DNA of 64,000 nt, taken from contig CM072803.1 of NCBI GenBank assembly GCA_037013495.1, forward strand, positions 23,965,001-24,029,000, in the 5' to 3' direction. Origin of the DNA: Hippophae tibetana (lineage: Eukaryota; Streptophyta; Magnoliopsida; Rosales; Elaeagnaceae). Below are positions 1 through 12,200 of the stretch, piece after piece. Within the stretch, counting starts at the first letter, position 1. Every line of letters starts with the position of its first letter. The notes below the pieces were generated by a model. That model did no database searches. It had not been told where the DNA came from and saw only the letters and a list, made by a program, of their open reading frames with translations. Position numbers and translations under genes: made by a program.

Positions 1-174
1 TCGAGGTTCTGCTTTGTTTTGAACAATTAAGTTCTTCCTGTTTTATTAACAAAGATTCCTCTTTCGAGGTTCTGCTTTGTTTTGAACAATTAAGTTCTTC
101 CTGTTTTATTAACAAAGATTCCTCTTTCGAGGTTCTGCTTTGTTTTGAACAATTAAGTTCTTCCTGTTTTATTC
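1..174. repeat. 63-bp tandem repeat, about 2.7 copies
   Basis: The motif starting TCGAGGTTCTGC begins at 1, 64 and 127, giving a period of 63 bp with almost no differences between copies. The last copy breaks off near 174. The period is a multiple of three, so copy number can change without altering a reading frame. It lies just past the 3' end of the pararetrovirus polymerase region (minus strand) and probably belongs to that fossil. The array may continue beyond the window. Confidence 0.9.
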
Positions 175-199
175 CTGTCTCCTTAAGAGATTTCTCGAG

Positions 200-1972
200 T
201 TATAGCAACTCGAGTTGTTCCTGTAGGATTTTTATCTCCTTTTCTTTTATCTTGATTTTTATATCAAGATGTTCCATTCCTGCAATCATAAAAATAGTTA
301 GAGGTGCCAATTCTCTGGTAAGAGCATAAGCTAAACTGTTTTTATGTCCTGGAAGATGTTCAACATCAAAATTGTAATGGTTGAACCATTGTTGCCATCT
401 GATAAGTCTTCCTTGTTTATAATCTCCTGCAATATTAGTTCTTAAGAAATAACCAAAATTCTTGTTATCTGTCCTGATAGTGAATCTAGAACTTATAACA
501 TATATTGCAAATTTCTTAATGGATTTTTTAACAGCTAAGTATTCTTTTTCATTACTATGGTAATTTAATTCTGGTCCTTGGAAAGACCCTGATGTGTATA
601 TGCAAAGGTATTCATCTTTGTCATCTACTTTTTCTTTGAGGACTGCTCCCCAATATTCTTGTGAAGCATCTGTTTCAATTATCATTTTATCATCTGGTTC
701 TGGATGGTATAAAGTTGGTAAATTTTTTATTTTTGCCTTTACTTTATCCATGTATAGAGTATCTTCTTCTGTCCATTTCCAGACATGATCTTTTTTCAAT
801 TTTGCTTGTAATAGTTTTCGCATTTCTGCAAGTTTCTTGATATAGGCTTCTGCATATGTTAAGCATCCTAAAAATCTTTGTAATTGATTTTTATCTTTTA
901 ATTCACTAGGAAAACCTTGAATATTATTTAATATATGAGGTTGTAGATTATGTTTTCCATCCTCTATTTCCAATCCTAAGTATTTGATTTTTTGCTGAGC
1001 AAGTACTGCTTTCTTTTCAGAGAGTACAATACCTTCTTTTCTACATTCTTGTAATATATTTATAATATCCAAATAATGTTTATTTAATTCATTACTGAAA
1101 ACCAAAATATCATCTATGTAAACACAGCAAATATCTTGTAATTTTTTAAAAATGTTGTCCATATATCTTTGAAAAATACCTAGAGCTTGCTTTAATCCAA
1201 ATGGTATGACTGTCCATTGGAATTGTCCTTGGGGGCAACTGAATGCCGTTAATTTCTGAGCTTCTTCATCTAATCTTATTTGCCAAAATCCACTTTTGCA
1301 ATCAAAACTAGAGAAATATTTTTTTCCTTTTATTAATGATAGTAATTCTTCCTTTTTTGGAATGAAGTATCCATCATCAATGGTTTCTTTATTTAATGCC
1401 TTAAAGTTTATTACCATTCTCTTTTTTCCTCTTCTTTTCTCAGCTTCTTTTTCAACTAAAAATGCTGGACTAGAGTGAGGTGAATTACTTGGTATTATGA
1501 CTTTTAATTCCAAAAGTTCTTCAATTTGTTTTCCAAATTCAATTCTATCTTCTGGAGTATAAATCATTGGTTTTACTCGTATGACCTTGTTAGGATCTTT
1601 TAATTCTATTTTGAATTTTGTCTTAGTTTTATTTATTTTTGGATCCAAAGGATTTTCTGAACTGACTGTTTTTAATAGTCTTTTAATGCATGTTAGGGCT
1701 TTATCTTCCTGTATTTCATTAAGAAAAGAGTTTTGTTTTATTTCTATATCTAATGAAATATTTTCTAAACAGGGTTTCTGTTTTTGTTGGTCTTCTATCT
1801 CACCACGTTTTCGCTTTTTATGTTGTTGCATAAAAGTTGGGTTGGAGACAGTTAGAGCTTTCCTTACTTTAGATACATATATTGTATCTCCTTCTAACGT
1901 TGTAAGACTTATTTTGTCTAAATGTTGTGTGAAAGGTTGGTATAAATTTAAGAAATTATTTCCTATTAACAA
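200..1972 (-). pseudogene. Caulimovirid reverse transcriptase and RNase H region (fossil part)
   Basis: This is the longest open stretch of the viral fossil. It shows the reverse transcriptase palm, with the metal-binding YIDD box followed by ILVFS, the FDCKSGFWQI block, and a downstream RNase H domain with the TDAS and HSNEKEYLAV blocks. These are hallmarks of Caulimoviridae polymerase, which copies a terminally redundant RNA into DNA. It is part of the endogenous copy, not a host gene. Confidence 0.9.
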
Positions 1973-2116
1973 GTCTACACCTGTTTCCTATTGATATATT
2001 GTAGGAATATGAAAGTTTTCTCCTCCTATTATTATATCAGTATCTTTTAATACTTGATTAAGTTTTATTGTAGTATTATTAGCAATTCTTACAATCAAGT
2101 CTTTTGGTGCTTGTTT

Positions 2117-2308
2117 CTAGTTGTCCTCTGGAAATACATATTTACTGGCTACACACATACTAGCTCCTGTATCTATATATGCATGTAAATGATAGGTGTT
2201 ATAACCTTTAAATTTTAGTCCTGCTTTAATGTAAGTACTATTCAGATTTGTAATACTATACAAATCATTCATTTTCTGATGAAGAGTATTCCTGATCCGA
2301 ATGTTCAT
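2117..2308 (-). pseudogene. Pararetroviral aspartic protease segment (fossil part)
   Basis: This short minus-strand segment carries the aspartic protease signature AYIDTGAS directly upstream of the polymerase region. That is where caulimovirids keep the protease that cuts the polyprotein. It is part of the endogenous viral copy. Confidence 0.7.
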
Positions 2309-2479
2309 ATTCTGAGTCAGTTATTTCTTCTTCAGTTTCTTCTAATAGATAAATACTGTAAGTATCATCTATATCAGATTCCTCAATTGGTTCTAATTCC
2401 ATTTTGAAAGCTTCTTCTAAGATTTTTGCTTTCTGTGAAAATTCCTTTTTAAATTCTTTTTTATGTTGAAGTCTATTTG

Positions 2480-3773
2480 GACATTCATTTGCATAATGTC
2501 TTTCCTCATTACAAATCCAACATCTGCATTTCTTTTACCCTGAAGGGCAATAATTCCTTTTTTCATAAGGTTTATAAACCTTTCTTCTGAAATATCTTTT
2601 CTTGTAATTTTCTTTGTTGAATCTCTTTTTATATTTTTGGAAATTTTGTTTCCTAAATTTATATTTTTTAAATCTTTTATATTTTTGTTTATAGGATTTT
2701 ATATTGCATCCATATTTTCCTGTCATTCTAAAATCTCTTGTATCACAACAAATTTTATCATTTCCTCTTATTTGTTTGTATTCCTTCCTTTCTTGGCATT
2801 TTATAATGATCCAATATCTAAGATTTCTTATTCTTCCTCCTAGAGTATCTGGTATAGTTTCTCTATTCCTTTGTTCCCAATTTTTTGTTAAAGTTTTATA
2901 TAATATTCCTAGTAATTTTTGAAAAAACATTTCTTTATAGATTGTTTGAATAGAGGGTGGTAATTTATGGTAATACATTTCATATTCACAAATAAAAGAA
3001 TCTATGTAACACATGTTACAAATTTCCATATTTGTTAGATGCCATTTAGCTTCATTGATTTCATTTTCACTGGACTCAGTGATAGTTCTTCTTTTATCTT
3101 CCCCGATAAATTCCTTGTATATTTCATTTATTACTGTATCTAAATATTCTCTTCCTGTGGAAGCATTTCCTTACATTAATAAATGTTGTTGATCTGTTAA
3201 GTTTGAAAACCAAACTTTTACATTTCCTGTCATTTTATGTGCTATAAGCACTCTACAAGTTGAAGGATTTGTTTGTGTAGTTGGAGAAGTTTGTATGAGA
3301 ACACTCATTCCACTAGACCATTCATCTAGAGCTTTTTTCCTATCTCTTATACAATCTAGGTTTAAGAGTTCAGATTTATAATTATCATGGAGTTTAAACT
3401 CTGGTGGGATACTACTTCTAGTTCCCCAATGCAACCCTTCCTCCATTTTAGGTGGTTGTCTTCTTCTATATGTAGTATCAGGTTGTTCTGATCTTTGTCT
3501 ATTTCTTTCTTCCCTATGAGGGTCAGATGTTTCTTCCAGGTAAGGGACTGGTAATGAAATTGGTTTCATATGACCTTTTGGGGTCATATTTTCTGGTTCT
3601 GAATCAGTTTCACTGATTATTGTCATATCATCTTCTTCTTTGTTAGTACAAAGTTTTCCAATATAATGTTCTTCTATTTCTTCATTGGTTAATGTTAATA
3701 ATTTTACCAATGTTTCTATATCCCTATTTTCAGGGTTCATGAATTCTTTTTCTAATTTCTTTCTATATTCCAT
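2480..3773 (-). pseudogene. Caulimovirid capsid-like region with zinc knuckle (fossil part)
   Basis: The region begins with an acidic segment (translation from 3773 down) and ends with a Lys/Arg/Tyr-rich stretch (2535-2700) followed by a CX2CX4HX4C zinc knuckle near 2484-2527. An acidic head, basic tail and knuckle are the plan of caulimovirus coat proteins. The identification rests on position and composition; the capsid core is too diverged for me to align by eye. Confidence 0.65.
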
Positions 3774-4174
3774 TAATTTGGAATTATTTCCTTATTCTTA
3801 GATTGTTCCTCATTTTTCCTTTTCTCATTTTTTGGAATCAAAGAATTAGATTTCCTTGGTGGTTCCTCTTTTAATCCTTCTAAAGGATCGTATTTATAAT
3901 CTATTCTTAGATTATATACATCTTTCCTTAATTCTGAAAATTCCTTATGCATATTTTGTTGTAGTTTATTACAACCATACTCTTTTATTTCTTTTAATAA
4001 TTCTCCTTGTATAACTATTATTTCTTTTAAATATTTTGTGTTTGATTCCTGGACTAAATCCATTTCCTCTGTTAATAATTGTATAGTTTCAAATAATATT
4101 ACTTGATTCTTTGCCACTCCTACTAGGCTTCCGTTTATTTCTAAATGTATATCTTTTATTTTTTCTTTAAACAT
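3773..4174 (-). pseudogene. Coiled-coil virion-associated-protein-like segment (fossil part)
   Basis: About 133 residues with a long heptad-rich helix in the first 90 and a Lys/Pro/Glu-rich tail, placed between the movement and capsid regions. The caulimovirus virion-associated protein has the same size, plan and position. I infer the identity from these features, not from sequence match. It overlaps the end of the preceding small segment (4167-4349) by a few bases, a compact layout typical of the family. Confidence 0.5.
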
Positions 4175-4400
4175 GATTTTTTCCTAATATGCAGTCATGA
4201 ACTAATGCCTTCATTATTTTAACTTCATTTTCTAGTTTTTTAACTTCTTGATTAGAAGTTTCTCTTTCCTGATCTATAAAAGTAAATCTAGGTATGCTAT
4301 TAGTTTTATTACTTCTTCCCGTTATTAAGGGTTTTTCTTTAATATCCAACTTCCATTCTTCTGGTATTTCAAAGTCAGTTAGTATTTCTGGTTTTATTAT

Positions 4401-5117
4401 TTATCCTAATTCCTTAAAGGTTTTATCTATTTCTATAAATTCATTTTGTCCATATATTGAACTATTATGACTATTTGTTAAAGAATATGTCATTAGATAG
4501 TGTATTGAAAATGGGTGATTTCCTTCTTTCATTAAATCTCCTCTTTCGAATTCATAAGTTAGGCTTAGTACTTGGTTTAAATTTTTATCTTGTATATTTA
4601 TAGCAAATCTAGGATATGCTGTAAAATTTAGTTTTTGGTATCCTAAATTTCCATGGATCATTCCTAATAAAGCATCTTGTCTATTTATTATCCTGTTATC
4701 TAGCAATGCTATTTTTATTGGTGTATCTATTCCTTCTCTGAAATGAGCCTTTATTAGTATTTGAATTCCTCTTAAATGGATGTATCCAATTTTTCCTTTA
4801 TCCTTACTAGGGATTTTTGATAATTTGTTTACTATAGTTTCTTTATCAATTAATGGTATGTTATACCTTCCTTTTGCATCTGTAATTTTAATACTCATCT
4901 CTTTATTACTTATACCATAATAAATTATATTTTTCCTAGGGAATATTTTTCTTAATAAAAATGATGGGTCTTTAAATCCATCTCCTTCTTTAAGATTTAA
5001 TTTTACTTTTTGAATTTCTTCAAATTTCTTTTTACTTATTACCATTTCTTGTGAAAAACATCCTGAGATGTCTTCTATTTCTATATCCAATATTTCTTGG
5101 TTTATTTCCTCTTCCAT
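4401..5117 (-). pseudogene. 30K-superfamily viral movement protein region (fossil part)
   Basis: This matches the caulimovirus movement protein pattern, including the conserved block reading GIDTPIKIALLDNRI and then DALLG and HGNL, and a later LTNSH block before the end. In living viruses the protein forms tubules through plasmodesmata. It marks the 5' side of the coding part of the fossil. The short segment at 4167-4349 may derive from the variable tail. Confidence 0.8.
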
Positions 5118-6233
5118 TTTTTTTTATATATATATAAACCTCAGGGGTATTCCTGATAAGTGTTAATTTTAACTTCTGTTATGTTTTTAAGGGTATTTTT
5201 GAATTTTTCTAAACCTAAAGGGTATTTCTAAAGATTCCTTAAACCTTGGGGGTATTTTTGATTTTATTCCATTCATGGCTAATAAGCATTTTTATGCCAA
5301 GATCACAACTTGTAACAAACCGAGAACATTTTTAACCGAATTTAATTATCTAATAAAATTTATAACAATAAAAATAATATCCCAAAAACATTAAACGTTC
5401 AAATAAACAAATTTCAATGATATATTAAGTCTAATAACTAAAATTCAATTTCAACCATGTCCAAGTAGCTATCATTCAATATAAAAAAAATTATATGAGC
5501 TATATCAACACAAATTATGATTAAATATGTGAGCACAAGTTATAAAACAATCCAAAATATAAATAGTCAAGTTAAGTGTGGGGGGAGGTGGTGTGTGAAC
5601 AACTTCAAAGCTATTTTTGTAAAACCTTTCCCGCCAATAATGTTTTCAAGTTTTCAATTCCCCTGGTTCCACCCCACGCTATGGAGAAATGCATAAACTG
5701 GAACACAAGGAAAAGTAGGGCAACAGTATTAGCCTTATTCTTGTTTTGGTACACTTTTTGACCCTTAATCTGAACTGTAACACATCAAATACCACTACAA
5801 GTTATTGGTATATATTTGAGTTAAATTCAACAATAATCTTAAAGAATGGGATCGCTAAAGGTATCAATTGTTGTTGAAATTGACCAAAATATGTATCAAT
5901 ATTTCATGTATCTTCATTAAGAATATGGATCAAAAAGGATACAAAAAAAAAGAATAAGGGTAATCTAAAGGTACCAATTCCGAAAACTAGCATGTATTAA
6001 TTTTTAGTAAGAAACATACAGACTAAATATATGTATCTTTGAAAAAAATTTCATGTATATCAATGGTCCACTCCAGAATTGGAAAAGAAGGAAAAAAACG
6101 GAGGTTAATCGATAAAATCGATTCATAATTGAAATTTCCCACGAGAAGGTCATATACCAAGGTAACCTGTCAGCTCTTTCACGCACCACGCATCATAGCA
6201 GAAGGCTTCTATTTCTTCTCCAAAACTTAAGAC
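5118..6233. other. Spacer between virus fossil and ARL1, including ARL1 3' UTR
   Basis: No coding gene is supportable here. The part next to 6233 should hold the ARL1 3' untranslated region (minus strand). Around 5130-5270 there are several copies of a short motif close to GGGGTATTTTTGA, also seen at 19.5-20.3 kb, which suggests a shared old repeat. Short open frames at 5576-5761 and 6004-6189 have no recognisable domain. Confidence 0.6.
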
Positions 6234-9200
6234 TTAGCCGCCTCCAGCCTTGAGTGTATTACTTAACCTACATAAAAAATTAAACATTTTAATTTGTATG
6301 TGAAATCTAATAAAATGAAGAAAAAAATGAGGATGTAGGACATTAAATAAAGGCTTCCAAAGGAAAAATTAGTATTAGTAATTAAAATGTGATTTTATGT
6401 TTTTAATAAATACATTTCTTTTCCAGATAAAACTATGCCACTTAAGTGTAATTTCAAGTCATTATGAATCCTCGATAAATCTGAACACTTACGTGATCTT
6501 AAAACATTATCTATATTTCATACCTATGTTTTACTAATTCAGATATTAATTAGGAACATTATTTTTTCACCAAGACTAAGATAAATTAGCATCAACCAGT
6601 CTGAAAGTTGCTCTACAATGACAAGAACATAATAGATGCAATCTGTCATCTCTACCAGATGCAGTCTAAATTTGGTTTTGCTCTATGCTAAACTTTTTTA
6701 CATGTAGGTAGCAGTATATATTACTGAAAAATTCAGAATTCACTCATTTATTTTCATTCAAAGACACTACCTATTTATATACAAAATTAGAGACAATATT
6801 AAGTGACATACACCCAATACACAACTAAGACACCTAATACACAACTAATATATTCACCTAGTGTTAGACACCTAATACACACACAACTAATCATCTTTAA
6901 CACTCCCCTCAAGTTGGAGCATAGATATTAATCATGCTCAACTTGTTACAAAGATAATCAATCCGAACTCACTTGAAGCTTTCGTGAAGATATCTCCTAG
7001 TTGTTCTCCAATCTTCATATATCCTGTAGAAATCAAACCTTGTTGAATTTTCTCGCGAACAAAATGACAATCAATTTCAATGTGTTTAGTTCGCTCATGA
7101 AACACAATGAAGAACAGTTTGGTTATCACACCACAATTTCGCTGGTACTGAAGTTTTAAGACCTACTTCATCCAAGAGCTGATATATCCATATTATCTCA
7201 GACGCAGATTGTGTCATAGTCCTATATTCTGACTCTGCACTCGATCGTGACACAACACTCTGCTTCTTACTTTTCCATGAGACCAAATTTCCTCCAAAGA
7301 AAATACAATAGCCTGATGCGGATCTTCTATCCACTTTGGAACCTACCCAATCTACATCTGAAAAACATTCAATATGAGTATGTCCATGATTTGCATACAA
7401 GATGTCACGTCTAGGGGCTCCTTTCAAGTAACACAAAATTTGCTCTAACGCTGCCCAATGATAAACCGTTGGGGATGACATAAATTGGCTAACAACACTG
7501 ACTGAATATGCAATATCTGGACGAATCACGGTAAGTTAATTCAGTTTTCCAACCACCCTTCGATATCTCTCAAAATCTTTAAAGAGTTCTCCATCTCCTG
7601 TAAGGTGAATGTTCGGAGTCATTGGAGCACTATAAGGTTTTGCTCCTAATTTTCCTGTCTCAGTTAATAAGTCCAGGATATATTTCTTTGAGATAGAAAG
7701 ATACATTTTTTACTCCTTGTGACTTCAACACCCAAGAAATACTTTAGCATCCCCAAATCCTTCGTGTGAAACTGAGTATGTAGAAAAGACTTAAGAGATG
7801 AAATTTCTGTAGTATCACTTCCAGTAATAACAATGTCATCTACATACACAACTAAAAGAATGATACCAGCTTCTGATTGTTTGTAGAACACAGAATGGTC
7901 AGACTTGCTTTTCATCATACCAAACGTTTCTATAGCTTGACTAAATTTTCCAAACCAAGCACGAGGACTCTGTTTCAAACCATACAAAGATTTGCGGAGA
8001 CGATAAACGTGCCTAGACTCCCCCTGAGCAACAAAATCAGGAGATTGCTCCATAAACACCTCCTCTTGAAGATCACCATGAAGAAAAGCATTCTTGATAT
8101 CTAGTTGATGCAAAGGCCAATGGTGAGTAGCTACCATAGAAATAAACAACCGAACAGATGTTAATTTAGCAACAGGAGAGAAAGTATCAGAATAGTCCAC
8201 TCCATGGGGACGTAAAAAAGGAAAGAGACCCTTAGCAACAAGACGGGTCTTTAATCGAACAACTGACCCATCTGGATTGACCTTAACTGTGAACACCCAT
8301 TTGCATCCGATAGCCCGTTTCCCTGAAGGTAAATCAACAAGTCCCAAGTACCATTGTCATCCAACGCATTCATTTTCTCGATCATTGCATGATGCCAACC
8401 AGGATGAGATATGGCTTCATAAATAGTTTTAGGGATAGAAATAGAATCAAGAGAAGCAATAAAAGAGCAAGAGGAAGACGACAAATAATTATACGAAACA
8501 AAAGAAGAAATAGGATAAGTACATTGACATTTACCTTTGCGTAATGCAATAGGAAGATCATCGTTCAGGACAGGATCTGATGACGAAGGAGCAGGTGCAG
8601 GACATGAATTAGAAGGTCTATGTCTAGAGTAGACTTGAGTTATAAGAGGCTTAACAGGAACTGGATCAGAGACAGGTTCATATGATGTGATAGAATAGAC
8701 TAAAAAATCATCATCCTCCCCCTGACATGCAGAGGAAGAGAAGACGAAAAATAGGGTGTGTCTTCCATGAAGATAACATCAATGGAGACAAGATATTTGT
8801 TAAGACTAGGACAATAACATCTATAACTTTTTGGAGACGAAAATAACCAAAGAAGATACACTTCAAAGACTTGGGATCTAATTTAGTAATATGTGGACGA
8901 ACATTCCGAACAAAACAAGTGCTACCAAATATCCTAAGGTCAACCGGAAATAGTGACTTATTAGAAAACAAAATTTTGTAAAGAATCTCACCATGAAGAA
9001 CAGATGAGGGCATGCGATTAATAAGAAAACATGTTGTTGAAACTGCATCGGCCCAAAAAGGTTTAGAAACATTCATTTGAAATAATAAGACATGCAGTTT
9101 CGAGAAGATGTATGTTCTTACGTTCGGCCACTCCATTTTGAGATGGAGTATCAACACACGAAGTTTCATGAAGTATGTCATTTTGAACCATATAAGATTG

Positions 9201-12200
9201 AAACAAAGCTGATGTATATTCTTTGGCATTATCACTTCGTAAAGTACGAATTGAAACATTAAATTGAGTTTTAATCTCAGCACAAAATGCACAAAAAATA
9301 GAAAACAATTCAAAACGACTCTTCATTAAATATAACCAAGTTATACAAGAATAACCATCCACAAAAATAACAAAATACTTAAATCCAGGTTTAGACAAAA
9401 TAGGACAAGGATCCCAAACATCAGAATGAACTAATTCAAAAGGAACACTAGCACGTTTATTAACTCTTGGATTTGAACTAAGACGATAATGTTTTGCAAA
9501 TTGACAAGACTCACAATCTAATGAAGATACCTTACTAAACTGAGAACAAAGTTTCTTCAGTAAAGGAAGAGATGGATGACCCAGTCTACAATGTGCCTCA
9601 AAGGGAGAGGTTACACTAGACCAAGTGACAGATTTCGGTATTGGTGTGTCAAGAATATAGAAGCCTCCAAACTCATGTCCTTTACCAATAGTCTTCTTCG
9701 TCATAAGATCTTGAAATAAGTAACGATCAGGAAAAAATGAGATACAACAGTTAAGATTGCGAGTAAGCTGACTTATAGAGATCAAATTAAAGGATAAGCT
9801 AGGTAAATGTAAGACAGACGACAAAGGAAGCAAAAGAGTGGGAGTAATTGTGCCAGACCCAAGAACACGAGATGGTGACCCATCGGCTAAGGTAACAGTA
9901 GAGGTAGAAGTGTGCGACTGAAGAGTAGAAAAGAGACTAGAATTACCTGTCATATTATCTGTGGCACCAGAATCAATAACCCATTTGAAAGATGAGGAAA
10001 TGAGACACGCATTTGATTTACCTGAATCAGCAATAGCAGTGACAGAGGGTGATGAAGACCTTAGTGATTCTTGATACTGTGAGAACTTGTAAATTCATCT
10101 GCAGAGATAAGAACCGATTTTTCAGAAGTATCAGAAGTGGATACAATATGAGCCGAGTGACCTTTCTGATGCTTGTACTGAAGCTTTCTACATTCATGTT
10201 TCGTATGTCCTGGTTTGTGACAATAGTGACATACAATACCTCCGAGGTCCTATGGTCGAGTTTCAAACCCGTGTGAGCCGCCTCCTTTATTTCTGTTCAT
10301 ATAAGTTGACCGTTCATGCTCATAATTATTACTTCGGCTGACCAAAGCACCATTTAATTGAGCAGGTGGAGGTGGAGTGCCTTCTGTACGAAGTACTCGA
10401 CTAAACACCTCTTGTAAATAGGAGATCTCAATTAGCAGTCTCAAAAATAGAGGGAAGACCGGCAAGAAAACTCATGACCGCCATTTGTTCCCGTTGGCTT
10501 TGTTGAACCTTGACATCAGGGCTAAAAGGCATCAAACTATTGAGCTCCTCATAAGTCCTTTTAAATTCCATAAAATAATTTATGAGTGACTGATCTTGTT
10601 TGTCTGCACGGTAAAATGCTTTGTATACCTCATATATGCGAGAAAGATTTCCCTTACCAGAATATAAGAAATCCAAATAATCCATCAATTCCTTAACGAA
10701 TTCACAATGATTGATCAAGTCAATTACATTGCTTTCAATAGAATTCCGAATCTACAGAAATAAGCAAGCATCGTCTCTAAGCCATGTCTGCTTTGAATCA
10801 TCTTTAGGAAGATCATTAGTCAAATGAGTATCTTTTTCAATACTTCTCAAATAAATTCAAATGGTCTTGCTCCAAGCCAAATAATTTGAGCCATTGAGCT
10901 TATGGTATGTGATTTTAGACATCACAGGCACCATATCCGTTACAACATTAGATTTCTTTTCAGCCATAACTCTTACAAACGACAAGACAGCGAGCAAACG
11001 AACAAACAAAATCCAACAACAACAGCGACCAAACACGCAGCGAACAAAAACACAAAATTGGAAGAACCCAAACTTGAACAATCACAAGCAATGAGTGTCA
11101 AACCACCACAGATGACGCAGGGGAACGACGGAGAGCGACACGAGGTCTGCCGGAGAAGAATTCTGCACGGACGTGCTGTCACGCGCCGGCGCGTGGAAAT
11201 TTGACAGGAAGTCACGGTGGCGCGTGTGGCCCACTCGCGGCTCGTCTGGTGACTGGACTTTGGGGTTTGGTCGGTCGGCGGCTGTTCTTCCCCCTGTGCC
11301 GGCGGTAAGACGTGTGGAAATTTTGACAGAAAGTCGCGGTGGCGCGTGTGGCCCACTCGCGGCTCGTCTGGTGGTCGGACGTCGGGGTTTGATTGGTCGG
11401 CGACTGGTCTTCCTCCCTGTGCCGACGGTGAGAAAAAATGTGCACTCCAAAAGGGTGTTCCGAATTGGAACTCAAAAATGCACCAAATCCTAATTTGTGT
11501 TTACCCAAAATCAACCCCCAATTTGAACGGAAAAAAAAAATTCCCAAATTTTATAACCCAAATGCTCTGATACCATGTAAAACTCAGAATTCACTTATTT
11601 ATTCTCATTCAAAGACACTACCTATTTATATACAAAGTTAGAGACAATATTAGGTGACAGACACCTAATACACAACTAATATATTCACGTAGTGTTAGAC
11701 ACCTAATACACAGACAACTAATCATCTTTAACAATTACTACTAGGAAAAACAGGGCACTTCGTCATTAGTTGTTGTTACTTCATATCAGAAACCTCATCA
11801 GCAGCTGAGATAGAATACTGGATATGCCACCGTGAATAACCTTTTGTGAAAAATTATTACATTCTATGGAAATCATATATACTATCTGATTTCTTGACAA
11901 ATGGTAAGTCTGTTAGGCAAAATTATTATGAATCTTACCAGCCCAATCCCTCAAAGAGACCTTCTCCTTTAGTGGCAGATGTTTTAAAAATGGCCCACTG
12001 GCGATTCTTAATCTTGTGCAATTCTAAGGCCTCAGTGATTGCAGCATCATTAAGCGCACCCGGAAGATCCTACATAAATTAAATTAAAAAAACTCATGAG
12101 AGCTCAGATCTTACGTACAAGGAAAACTTTTTAGAACTTGTGGTCAAAACAACATGACCAAAATATAATGAAAAGAATAACACTAACCTGCTTATTAGCA

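Larger units (their letters stand above)
1..5117 (-). mobile_element. Endogenous pararetrovirus fossil (Caulimoviridae, Caulimovirus-like)
   Basis: Read on the minus strand, the parts come in the order 30K-type movement protein (4401-5117), a short charged segment, a coiled-coil virion-associated-like segment (3773-4174), a capsid-like region with a zinc knuckle (about 2480-3773), an aspartic protease segment (2117-2308) and reverse transcriptase with RNase H (200-1972). Separate movement and capsid genes resemble genus Caulimovirus and relatives more than badnaviruses, but the genus is a guess. There is no LTR and no integrase, as expected for this family. The copy is broken, with roughly half a dozen breaks, and its left part lies outside the window. 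It sits about 1.1 kb past the stop codon of ARL1 on the same strand. Confidence 0.88.
6725..11733 (-). mobile_element. Ty1/Copia LTR retrotransposon fossil in ARL1 intron 7
   Basis: LTRs lie at 11576-11733 (5', on the minus strand) and 6725-6902 (3'), and a perfect 5-bp target duplication ATTAC flanks the element (6720-6724 and 11734-11738). A tRNA-Met type primer site (TGGTATCAGAGC on the minus strand) abuts the right LTR and a polypurine tract abuts the left one. Parts in order are gag (about 10.25-11.08 kb), protease/integrase (9.06-9.95 kb and onward), reverse transcriptase (7.66-8.48 kb) and RNase H (7.0-7.53 kb). It is complete in outline but broken, with roughly ten breaks. The LTRs differ at about nine of 158 shared positions by eye plus a 20-bp tandem insertion, which suggests an age of a few million years at usual plant LTR rates. 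Confidence 0.93.

Noticed and set aside
5576-5761. Short frame between the viral fossil and ARL1
   Set aside because: 61 codons with no domain and no support from spacing or neighbours.
11173-11547. Overlapping open frames in both strands as a GC-rich gene
   Set aside because: They fall in the tandem-repeated leader of the Copia fossil; GC-rich repeats give long frames by chance.
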